Source: Gossypium raimondii (lineage: Eukaryota > Streptophyta > Magnoliopsida > Malvales > Malvaceae). Taken from it: a stretch of DNA of 64,000 bases. The stretch is taken from assembly GCF_025698545.1 (NCBI RefSeq), contig NC_068570.1:1364001-1428000 (forward strand), in the 5' to 3' direction. The position numbers and the translations under genes are program-made. This document shows positions 25,397 through 36,695 of this stretch, piece by piece (the stretch's first letter is position 1; each line of letters starts with the position of its first letter). The notes beneath the pieces were generated by a model. The model had not been told where the DNA came from, ran no database searches, and worked only from the letters and a program-made list of their open reading frames with translations.

Positions 25397-25783
25397 CTAG
25401 TCCGAAACAGGAGATTTGTTGAGTTGTTGAGAAGTAAGAGATATAAGAGACTGAAGCTTAGCAACAGCAGAGGCTTTCTCGGGCGGACATTTAGAGAGCG
25501 AAACATTCAAAGAATGAAAAGCTTCATCGAGCTTACCAGCAGCTAATGCGGCACAACCGGCTTTATAAGCCTGATCAGCCATCTGAGCATCATACTCGGA
25601 TGAATCACAGCTTTTGTTTCTTGACAATGACGAAGACGGGGAATCGAGGAAAGCCGTGGCACGTGCGTATTCGAGATTAGTGATAGCAGTGTTGATATCG
25701 GCCATGAGAGCTTCGGGTGTTAATGAGAAAGTCTTCACTCCATCAAAAACACTGAAATGAGGGTTCCCTTCCCCAGAACCCAT
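25397..25783 (-). CDS. uncharacterised 128-aa plant protein with TPR-like C-terminal helices
   Basis: This is one coding exon on the minus strand. It begins MGSGEGNPHFSVFDGVKTFS and ends at TGA/TAA-delimited SPVSD. Residues 65-115 (DAQMADQAYKAGCAALAAGK, then a second amphipathic stretch with KASAVAKLQSLISL) look like a TPR-type helix-turn-helix pair. There is no targeting signal or membrane segment. The first ATG after the sequence GAAGCAG is preceded by a good splice acceptor, and a matching donor (AAG/gttagt) lies at 26194-26197, so a 5'UTR intron (25784-26194) is likely. If it is not spliced, an in-frame ATG at 25828 would add 15 residues. I recognise a conserved plant protein but not its function. 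Confidence 0.72.
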   Translation of the reverse strand: MGSGEGNPHFSVFDGVKTFSLTPEALMADINTAITNLEYARATAFLDSPSSSLSRNKSCDSSEYDAQMADQAYKAGCAALAAGKLDEAFHSLNVSLSKCPPEKASAVAKLQSLISLTSQQLNKSPVSD

Positions 25784-26194
25784 CTGCTTCGTTTTTAAGT
25801 ATTTTCCGTCAAAATCCGTATTTTCCATCAAAATTCACCATTTTCCGTCAAAATTCGCCATCAATATGCTCATGCAATCATATCAACTTCATATACACAA
25901 ACAATTATAAACTCAGTACACAGTTTATACTAAATTTTAACAGAAAATACTAACAATATCAACATTCGAACTAAAATTTCTTCTTCTTTTTTTACTAAAA
26001 TCTCTATTTATAACCAAAATTTAACGATTTAATCAACTCTAAATTACTGAATTAACAACCTTTAACATTTATAAAACAAAACCCAGAAAAGTTATGGAAC
26101 ATGTTAATGATTAAAGGATCAAAATGAACAACTTTTAAACTAGAATCAAAATTCCAAAAAAAAAAACATAAACAGAAATAATAAAAACACTAAC
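25784..26194 (-). other. probable 5'UTR intron of the 128-aa gene
   Basis: On the minus strand the donor AAG/gttagtg (26194) and the acceptor gaagcag/ATG (25784) would place the start codon at the first base of exon 2. Near the acceptor are three 19-20-bp tandem units of the form aattttgacggaaaatgg (about 25799-25858). Confidence 0.5.
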
Positions 26195-26479
26195 CTTAAA
26201 TGATGATAAACGTCTTCAAGATTCAAAAACAAAGCTTCTTTGCTCCGATAATGAATTGGGTTTATCGATGTTGTCGTAGAATCGAGATTTGGAGCAAATT
26301 TCTATTGAAGCAAGCAAAATTTTCTACTTTAATTTTTTTTCTCCCAACAATTGTTTGTAATAATCAATTATATCCTTTTTTAAGTTCTAATGATCTAACT
26401 TCCTAAACTTGAACTTAAGTGATGATTAAAAGACGACGAATCGATTTGTTTCCAACAACCGATTTGATTGTGTTTTTTT

Positions 26480-28064
26480 TTTTTTTTGTTTCTGGGATAG
26501 ACCGGTTGGTTTGGTCCTCAAAACGATCTTGAAATTACTGGTCAAACTTTATAATTAGTATCTTTATTTTACTCAACTTATAAATTTAGTCCCTTATTTT
26601 AAATTTTATAATTAGTCCCTGTATCTTACTCAACTTATAAATTTAGTCCCTTTTTATTAGTTTACCCGTCCCAACATTATTTTGAGTGGATTTTATCTTT
26701 TATATAAATTTTAAAAACAAATACCTAATTTAAACTCAAAAGCAAGGCTAAAATATTGTTTAAAGGACCAAAATTGAATAATAAATTGGGGGTTAAGGTA
26801 CTTAAAAGGTAAAATTTTCACCATTATTAATTTATAATTTTATAAATTTTAAAAGAGCTAAAAAAAAAAAATCCAGGGCCAAGGCCACTACTTGCCCTTA
26901 GCTATTACCCTTGTCAAAACATGATATTTAGGGTTCATTTGGTTCAAAAATATATAAAATTACGTTTTATAATAAGATTACAAAAAGAAATGCGTGATAT
27001 ATTACATTTAGAGATATTTGATTGACAAATATAAGATAACTTAGAAGCACATTTTATTAAATTATCTTTATTATTTTCTTAAACAAATCTCATTCTTTAA
27101 TTCTTTTTAATCTCAATTTCTAATAAATAAATCATTAGAGTAAATATAATAATTATAAATTTTATTTTAAATCAAACTTAAATCTTATTTGAAAAAAAAT
27201 TAAGATAATTAAAATAATAAAAGAAAAAATACAAAATAATAAGATTATGCATTATACTACGAGATAAACGCTATCTACTAAAATGTTGAGCCGTAAGATA
27301 AGATTCAACCAACCGACCACATTTACTTTCTCAACTTTACCATTTCAATCAAAACTATATTTGATTTTTTTTTTATAAATTTGTTATATAATTATTTTAG
27401 CTAAATGCTTAAGTTGAACTTTTAAAGATTTCTGACATAGGAAAACTATTTTTTTTTTAAAATGATCAACTAAGAACAACCGTCATCAACATTCATCTAA
27501 TTTTTACTCGTGAACTGAAGTGAGTGAAAAACTTACTTTGAGCAACCATTTACCCTAAAATTTTAGCCCGCATAAGTGTATCATAATTTAAAGAATAATT
27601 ACTCAGATTCAACACAAATTAAAATAATGCTGCAAACTCACACCATGGAAACAATAACAAAACAAAAACTAAGAGGTCTAAAGAATTCATTCACATTCAT
27701 ATTGCCATTGCAGGCATTTTTTTCCATTTCTTTTAATTGTAATCTCAACCTAAGAACGATAACAGGGTCTCTTTCTCATCTCATAAAAGTCTATCAAATT
27801 CTGCTTGAGATGGAAATTAGGCCACATCCGATAGACACCATTACTGGTACAAAAAGAATTTCCATGTCAAAAGTGGAGGTGAAAAGGTTCCATTTTTTCC
27901 CCCATGTTCCAAAAAGACAACACATTATATTGTAACAACCATAGGTCTATTTGTCTATGATATAAATGGGGCCATCATCAAAAGATTTCAATAGAACTAG
28001 AGTCTGTTATGTTGTCTCGAATTGACTCTGCCTGTTCTCGGTGTCTCCGTTGATAAAAATTCAG
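26480..28064. other. gene-free interval with AT-rich repeats
   Basis: 26520-26700 holds 'aaatttagtccctttat' type repeats. 26930-27400 is very AT-rich. 27540-28064 is moderately complex and probably includes the 3'UTR of the convergent-side gene ending at 28065. No other exon was recognised. Confidence 0.5.
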
Positions 28065-31000
28065 TCATTCACTAATAATACCTGATACCCAAGGAACCAT
28101 AACAGGTGCTTTTGGGTGTCTGTCTCGATATTGTTCGGAATATCGGTTTTTAAAGTTCAATCTTGGCTTCTCTGACTGCAAAATTTTTGTTTAAAATTCG
28201 GATTAGCTTTTACGTTGCAAAGAAGTGTAACTTGATGGTAAAAGTACCATGAAGGCCTCCTATAGTCGGAGTCAAATTGCATTTTGCCTCTTCTACTGAA
28301 AAAATGGCAAATTAATCCCTATACATTACAACAAAGAGCAAGTGGTCCTCCTAAAAATTTCAATCTATTTTTACTGTTAAAAACTGATCAGGCACGCCAG
28401 TTTTAACCGTACAAATAAATGAAATTTTAACAAAAAAAAAGAGACTAATTTACTCTTTGATCTAATGTATAGGGACAAATTTGCCCATTTTTTTGAATAA
28501 AATGCAATCAAACTCTTAATACAGAAGCCTCTATGGTACTTTTACCGTTAACTTAATGGATACAAAAGGAGACTTACGAATTTCAGCCAGCATTCCATGT
28601 GTTTGTGTTGATATATATCTGGGGAATAGCAACCGTTCTCTAACGGACAATAAACCCATATGTTGCATTTCTTTTCACCTGGCTTTGCATTTTTTGCTTG
28701 ATCTAAACAAGCTTGGCAGCAATCGGCTGCACTTTCTTTGTGGTGGGTAAGACCCCATCTAACGGCTGCACCATCATAATCCGTGTGAAGTTCAGCATGG
28801 CATTGTGGTGGAAGCGGCCTCCCAGCTAAAATTTGGTCCACCTCTTCTGCAGTATAAAAGAGTTACACCTTAGTGACAGGCTTTCTTTCGATATCGTTAA
28901 TATATCGATTTTGCACAATTACCTGTATCTTCCACACCCTCAGGTTTATCATCATGTTCTTGATTAATGACTTCAGTGGGTATCCAAAGGCCGATTTCTT
29001 CCGATAGTGCAGCCCAATTGGACTCCAAGGCTTTTACTAACATCCCTACAAAATGGTATGTTCGGGTAAAGTTAACATTCTGTAAAAAAGGAAGAAGGTT
29101 AAAGCTTTTATCTCAATAACATACAAAAAGTACCGAAACATGCTGTGTCCAGATTACAGGTTACCTGCTTCCTCTTGCAAAAGAGTTGAATTCAACCCCT
29201 CTCCTCCGAGGGCCAACGTTTTGGCTTCTTTTAGTTTCTCCTTGCGCCAGGTTTCAACCGCTTCTGTTAACCCGAGAATGATATCAACAAAAATAGTACA
29301 TTATAATGAAAAAAAAACCCGAAAAAAGCCACAGCTGATTAGTTCGTCCCTAAACATGGGACCTATGCCATTGCTGATTACTTAACTCTTCTAACACACA
29401 GAAAATTCTTGTATGATAAACAGTAACTAATGCCTAAAAAATTCTAACCAAACCGTGTTAGTTAAAATCAAATTGCGGTTGATATGGAAAGAGCAACACA
29501 TAGAGCAATACAAGCTTCCATTTCTGTCAACTCGTAAAACTAAAAATCTTTAGACTTAGAGCTGATCAGCATCCAGCAGAAAAGCATTGCCAGCTAAAAA
29601 TGAAACCAATAAACATTCGATTTGGGCAATGTCAAACCCGTGAAACTTGCACTTCCCATCATAAATTATACTTTGGCCTCATTAAGACTATTCCCTTGGG
29701 CTTAAAGCAATTTTCTACCTATTTTACATTCCTAAACAGTCGGCAGGAGAGCATGTATTGAGGTACAAGTCAAAACCAACATCTAAAAGTAAGAACACGG
29801 TCCTTTCTACACCAAAGAGAAAAGTAAACAAAAGGACAAGTACAAGTTGCTATCCAAGTCAGTGTAAGCGACCATGTAAAGACACCTAAAAGTAATAATT
29901 ATATCTATTTCTAAGAAGTCCATGACTGATTACAATGACAAGAGATAAAAAGGTGATAGAACATCATTTAATCATATATTCGGACCCAATATATTTCATA
30001 AAGGAATAAGGTACAAGAAAAAATGGGAAAAAAGGTAGCAAAATGTAAAAGCAGGATATGATAAGAGGACCATTATATACTAATATCTTACAAGTACTAC
30101 ACAAAATTCTTTGAGGATAATTTCTCATAAAAAATTAATGGACACCAACAAAAAAAGTGGGGGGTTTTCCTTTAAATTTATTATCAGAAATATATCCTAA
30201 CCAATGAATCGAAAGCTTTCTTCAATCAAGAATCATAATGCATAATATGATTTCATTGATAAAAAAATGTTGCATTTCATCTTAATGCGATCAGTCAAAT
30301 GAACCACAAAGTTCTGCAAATTGTGATTTAGTGGCTAGCTAACTTCGAGGAGATTATGAATATGAAAGAACTGATCTATGCTGTTAATTGCTATGAATTG
30401 AATATAAAGCATTTCCACCTCAGGACAATTGGATGATATTGAATCAATAAGATTAGAGACCTTAGCAAGATGAAAGGAAGGAAGAGAAAGCATAACAATG
30501 CCTAAGGAAATCAAACAACATGAATCCTAAAGCTTACATGCGTTAGGAATTGAACTTCCCTAATTTTATAAAGCTTTTTAAGGTAGTCAAATTATGAAAA
30601 CATCACAAACACGCATCACGTATGATGGAAATAAAGTTTCAAAATGGATTTCTTCAGGATTTATAACAGAATTCAATTGGAAGCTCATTTTCCAGCAGTC
30701 GTAATGTTTCAACTAAAACAAGAGGGGACTAATCAGTCTGTAATAGGTAAAACAGCGCAACTTTAATATAACACCACAAGAAACCTAATACAACTTTAAT
30801 ATAACACCACAAGAAACCTAATACTTACCAAATGAGGGATAATACCAACTCTGCATACTCAAAAAGTGCAATGTCATTATAGCATTTCTCTCTCCTGCCG
30901 GGGGCATAGATAAGGGAGGGCAGGCAGTTTAAGAAATTTATGAAATTACAAGTTAATATAATGGTAAAATTGTACTCCCCCCCCCCCCCAAAAAAAAATT

Positions 31001-31908
31001 TATGGCTCATCTCTAGCAGGGCAAAGGTAATTTTCTGGCTTCACCCTGCATGCTAAACCAGCTAATCACACATCTAAAAGTTTCCTTAATAAGATGCAGT
31101 TTAAGACTCTGATTCATTCATTAACAGATACAAAGATACAATCTTTGAACTTAAACCTAACACTCCTGAATAGGATAAATCATAAATGTTCAATCTATAT
31201 ACTTACTAAATAAGAACATATAGAAATACAATAACTTTAAAACTGAAATACAATTAAACAAAACAATCAAAAAGTAAAAAGGGAACTAAGACACCAACCT
31301 TGCTGGTCACTGATACTGGCATTTGGTCTTAAACTTCTCAATCTCTGTAAGATTTCATCAGTTATCTTATGCTTAACCGCCCGTGGCAATTCGGCCAACG
31401 ATTCGTCACTCGATAATTCATGCTTTATTCGCTTAACCTTTATATATAAAGGTCAAATAGTAATCTCATAATTAAAAGTGTTATCACCAACAAAATGTGA
31501 ACTATCAAAAAAAAAAAGAAAGAGGAAATATGGGTGTTTTTGCATACCAATTTAACAAGCTCTATAGGTTCACTAGCTCTTCGAATCTTATCTGATTCTT
31601 CCATTTTCCTAATCTGATCTGGTGTATACTTTACAGCTACAAAAAGAAAAAAAAAAGAACAAAAACCCAGATATTCAAAACACTAAACAATACAAAATTT
31701 CTTACAAAAACTCCAAAAAAATTTGCGCAAAGCTGATAAAATTTAAAAACTTGCCATTATCTTTATTTGAATAAATGTAGAGCGAAGAATAAAGAGAACG
31801 AAGAACAAAGAGAGCAATAACAATGTTAACGAAGCAAACAATCAGTGTTATTCTTTTATACGAGCACTGCCCGGAACCCAAAGCCTTGGGTCTACTTTCT
31901 CTAGCCAT
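28065..31908 (-). CDS. type II membrane protein with PAN/Apple-like cysteine-rich domain
   Basis: Seven minus-strand exons join in frame: 31755-31908, 31548-31636, 31299-31437, 29165-29263, 28923-29045, 28578-28846 and 28065-28175 (984 nt, 327 aa). Residues about 19-41 form one hydrophobic segment after a basic N-terminus, so the protein is probably a type II membrane protein facing the lumen or outside. A charged, coiled-coil-prone stalk follows (KRIKHELSSDESLAELPRAV...). The C-terminal part has eight cysteines (217, 244, 245, 248, 262, 268, 274, 287) in a pattern DCCQAC...KKCNIWVYC...GCYSP...CWLK that resembles the plant PAN/Apple-like fold, and it ends VPWVSG. Intron 1 is GC-AG: the donor reads AATG/gcaagt, and the nearest GT would shift the frame to a stop. 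All other introns are GT-AG. Close relatives exist in other plants (recognised from memory); the function is unknown to me. Confidence 0.85.
28237..28548. mobile_element. GGTAAAAGTACC-family MITE in the last intron of the PAN-like gene
   Basis: The termini are GGTAAAAGTACCATGAAGGCC and GCCTCTATGGTACTTTTACCGT. It is flanked by taacttgat (28228-28236) and taacttaat (28549-28557), a 9-bp duplication with one mismatch. It ends about 30 bases from the splice donor of exon 6, so it occupies most of the intron without disturbing the splice sites. Confidence 0.82.
30758..30823. repeat. perfect 33-bp tandem duplication in intron 3 of the PAN-like gene
   Basis: The unit starting caactttaatataacacc occurs twice without a mismatch (30758-30790, 30791-30823), so the duplication is recent or the length is variable. 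Confidence 0.92.
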
Positions 31909-33035
31909 TTTCCCCTCATCCCACCATATCCCTTTCTCCTTTTTATTTTCCCCTTTCCTTTTCTAATTTCCACACCTCCCCAACAGATCGATTAAACAGG
32001 AAACTTTTACCAGATCCCTGCAACCAACCAAACTTCCCTTAAACCACAGAAAAATGGAAGACCCTTAACAGCAGTGAACTTGATTTCCAGCTTTATGATT
32101 GCGTGCGTTTGAGGGTTTCAGTTTTTGTGGTTAATAACAAAGAACTAAGAAAGGTAATTATTTTTTTTTTTAAGTGGGGATTAATTCGGTGTTGGTTGAG
32201 GGTTTCCAGTTGATTGATCAACAAATTTTAGGTTTTTAAAAAGAAAATTTTTTACCCACTTTATCCTTTTTCTACATTTTTTTAAATAGACGTGATTATC
32301 TACAGTTCAATAAAACACTCGCGAGTGGATCGAGTATGAAGAAATATTATAATTATTATTTTAACGATATTTTTATGTACTTTTTAAATAAAATTTAAAA
32401 TTAATGCATCTATAAATCATCCTCGTGAGTCATGTTTAATGATGTTATAAACAAATTTGTGTATTTATATTATTATTTAAGTTTTTCTTTAAATTGATGT
32501 TAATTTTAACCGGTCACTATCTTAGTTAGAAAAATTACAAAGTCATCAACTCGCTTATAAAATTATAAAATATCTTTTCATAATTAAAATAAATTATATT
32601 ATTTGAGGGTATTTTAATTTTTATTTAAATAATAATAATAATAATAAGCATATTATGGAATTTGATCTCCAACCAATTGCATTAATACAATATTTAATTT
32701 ACCACTAAGTTAAAGCTTTATTTTAATATTTTTACATATTTTAATTTTATTATTCACACTTTATTTTTAAACATACATTTATGTTCGAATTTGTGATTTT
32801 ACACGTATACGTGTGTGATCGATTTCTAATGTACTTTATTAACAACTTTGATTTTCATGTTACCTCAATAAGTAAATTGCCAACTATAAAGTTTAAGCAT
32901 ATTTTTTATAAGGTTTAGTTTTACCTTTAACCCTTTTATTTTTACACTATTCAAATTTAGTATTTTTATTTTTAATTTTAGATTTTTATAAATATGAACA
33001 TGAGTTCATTGTAAGGTCAAAGATTAGTAAATTGT

Positions 33036-33330
33036 GGTAAAAGTATCATAGAAACTATTGTATTAGGGGTCGGATTGCATTTTACCCATTTACACAAAAA
33101 ATGGATAAATTAATCATTGTATATTAGATTAAAGAGTATACTGGGCACTGGCCCTTCCGTTGAAAATTCTATCCATTTTTGCTACTTAAAACTGGTCTAT
33201 ATACGTCAGCATAGGGGACACGTGGTGCGCCACATATCACTATTTGATTATTCCGTCAACCACACTAATTTTTAACAGTACAAGTGAATAAAATTTTTAA
33301 CAGAAATGACCCATTGACTTATTAATATAA
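33036..33330. mobile_element. GGTAAAAGTACC-family MITE, right end lost
   Basis: It starts GGTAAAAGTATCATAGAAAC and follows the family through gcattttaccc, ttagattaaagagta and ttaacagaaatgac, but the right terminus cannot be found. It contains 'ggggacacgtggtgcgccacat', a part seen in longer family members. Confidence 0.6.
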
Positions 33331-34236
33331 TGTCAAGGTTTAATCATCACTAAAAAAAAAAAGTTAACCCATTAATATAATAATTCAATAAAAAATTTTA
33401 TAAATATAAATATAAATATATATGATATCTAAACATTTTAATCTTCACTCGAACCAAAATTCAATCCTATCAACTTAAGTTTAATCTTAAAATTCACTCA
33501 ATTTCAAATCATATAAATTAAAATAATTTAAAATTTTATATATAAATTAGATCTATTAAAAACACTATTAATATAATATTTCTTTATAATTTGGTTTATC
33601 TATAAATTCTTAATCGAGTTAATTATATATAAATTTAGATAATAATGGTTATAAAGTACAAATTATGTACCTAAAATTATACCAAGTCTTCATATTTTTC
33701 ATGTTTTATTTTCGGATTTTTTTCTAACAATGATATTGATTTTCAACGAAAGCTCAATCATGTGTCTGATTGGCCACGTATATATGTCTGGTCAACTGCT
33801 AATAATTAGGTATAATTAATGTAGGAATGATATTAAACTCCGATATGATAGTTAAGAGTCACACTAGTCGTATTTGTTATTCGGGCTTTGTCCTGTTATT
33901 GTAATTCACCAAAAAAAATGATACGTCTTAACTCAATTAGCATGGGCATTGGGCATTGTCTTACTCCAAAAAATTACCAAAATACCTTTTATAACTATTT
34001 TTATGTATTTTATATTTTAAAAATCACAAATTTTTTAAAAAATTATAATATAAAAATATATATAATACTTCAAGATAGATAAAATTGAAGTTTGAGAATT
34101 TTGTTTTCGAGATTGAATTCAAATATTAAAATTTTAAATAAAATCGAATTAAAAGAATTATAAAAATCTAATCACATCAAGATGAGTAAAAAATTGTCCT
34201 GTTCGTCCGAAAGTGCCATCCATATTCATATTTTTT

Positions 34237-34603
34237 GGGATAAATCTCAAAACTACATATAGATTTAGGTTTAATGCGAAATTGTATACATAAACTTTGA
34301 TTTTGTGCAATTTTATATATTAAATTTTGATTTGATCTAATTCTCACAAATTATTAACAGAACTATTGACGTAACATCATTTTTTGTTTATATATTGCAT
34401 ACATAAATAATTATATTTATCCCATATAAAAATAAATTGATGTATTTATTTCTTTAAATGTGTATGATTGAATCAAAATTGAAGTATCATGTATATATTT
34501 GAACCATAATCAAAGTTTCATATGTACAATTGCTTCAAATTAAAGTTTATGTACCAAATTACAAATTGAATCAAAGTTAATGTATAATCTTGAGATTTAT
34601 CCC
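34237..34603. mobile_element. GGGATAAAT-TIR repeat, copy 2
   Basis: The left end is GGGATAAATCTCAAAACTACATA and the right end is its degenerate inverse ending TTGAGATTTATCCC. It is the same family as 11204-11530 and 49680-49933. Confidence 0.65.
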
Positions 34604-36276
34604 TAATTTATTTGCCTTTTTAACTTTAATTTGGAAAATGGTTGGGCTTTGGGGCTTTTCACACGGGGCCAGCACTTGTAACTATTGTACATAATTATTG
34701 TTAAAAAAAATGGACTTTGAAAACAAAAATTGGAAAAAGAGAAGAGAAAAGGGGTAATTACTTTTATTTAATAGATTTTGGTTCGAATTTAGTAAAATGT
34801 ATTGGATAAATTTAGCTCCTAATATTTTCTTATTTTATTATTTTAGTCTTTTTTTGTCATTTTAGCCTTAAACTTTTAAAAATTAGTCAAATTGCTTGCT
34901 TTTAAGCGGAAAATTGATTGAATTGTTAAAATTTTAACGGCATTAATGTGACTACTTGTATGGCAGTCCACGTATAATTCATAAAAATTTAAAAAAATAT
35001 TTTTAAAATCATCAAATTTCAAAAACTTCATAAAAACTTTTTAAAATTTATCCATATTAGCAATGAAATATGCGTAAAATGCCACATGAGTTGTTACGTT
35101 AATACCATTAAAATTTTAATAGTTCAATAAGTTTTTTTTGTCCAAAAGCAAGTAATTTGACTAAATTTTAAAGGTTGAGGGCCAAACTGACCCCTAAAAA
35201 CCAAAATGACGAAATGAATAAACGTTAGGGGCTAAATTTATTTTTATTTCTATATTTGGGAGCCTTCCTTTCATCTTAAATTTTGATGTTGCTAAATAGG
35301 TAAGTTTGGTTCGATCGGATTTTTTAGATTTTTCAAACTATCCATGATAAATTAGTTTGGTTTGATTCTTGATTTTTTTCATTACTATTTTTGCTTTTCG
35401 TATTTTGAAATTAATTTTACAGCAAGAGATTTTATTTTATGGCTTTTTAAACATTATTTTATAAAGTTTGAAGTTTTTCCGTAAATATTTTGTTAAATTT
35501 TTAAGTAAATAAAATAATTAATAACTCTCGCATAGTATTTTTGAAAATAATTTTTATACAAAGTTTTAAAGTGTTTTTCACTATTTTAAAACTAAATTAT
35601 ATATTTTAATCATAAAATTGTAATTAATTACAAAAAAAAAAAAGAATTTTGTTCAATTTAAAGTGACCACAACTTTTTAACTTGTAATTTATAAATCGTC
35701 CAAATACCTCAATTTGGATCGGTTGTCATTTTATTAATTTTTCTTGCTCAGTCTTATTTCTAAAGAGTGGTGATATTTTTATTTTTACTATTATTATCAT
35801 TCTTTAAGTTTTTCTTTTATTTAACTGGATGGTTCAACCAAATAAAATATTAAAATTGTAATAATAACTAATAAAATGAATAAAAATAAAAATTTGAATT
35901 TTTATTACTGATTTTAATTGATTTTTCATTTTATTATTCAATTCATTTGATTAAATCCGAATCAATCAGTTCTTGATTCAATTCAATTTTTACTATCATT
36001 GCACAAAAAAGGGCTTTAATCAAAATGATAAATATAAACTTCTAATTTGGATGTTGAAAGGCATACCAAAAGAGTGAGTTTTAGGTTATCATTTTGGTTG
36101 GGAGTGTCTTATAAAGTTAGATAACCATTGATATTTCTTAATTTCTTAAAGCTTTATCAAATGCTATGTTAGGTAATGATTGCAATCAAAATATCCAATG
36201 CAATGGAATCTTGATAAAGACATCATTTTTCCTTGTAACTTGCAAAATATGCAAATGTTTAGTCTTCTGTGATTAG

Positions 36277-36695
36277 TACTAGGGTATAAATAGGATGTTA
36301 GTGTACATAAATTATTTGAGTTTGATTTTAAAAAAGTTCGAATTTAATTCGGTAATTATCGAATTAAGTTTGAGTAACTTGAGTTTTCGGTTAAAACAAC
36401 TTGATTTGGTTAAACGTAATGCGAGCCTTATCAATTTTTTTATATTTTTATATTATTAAATTATATGTTATTATTTTTAGTATATATTTTTAACCCTAAG
36501 CTTAATTATGGAGTTGAGCCGAGTATAAAATATGGTAACTGAGCTTAATTGAGCTTAAGTAGTTCAATTATATCTCGAGCTAAAATCAAACTTAAAAATA
36601 GATGTTTGATCGAGCTCATGTCGAGTATTGAGCTTCGAATTTCAAGACAAGCTTGATAGTATTTAATCTCGGCTTGGCTTATTTACACCCCTAAT
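36277..36695. mobile_element. hAT-like TAGGGGTGTAAA family, degraded copy
   Basis: The left end is actagggtataaata and the right end is cttatttacacccctaat. The inside is rich in 'gagcttaattgagctt' and 'ttgagtttgag' words as in 39641-40062 and 61030-61437. Target duplications are not clear. Confidence 0.5.
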
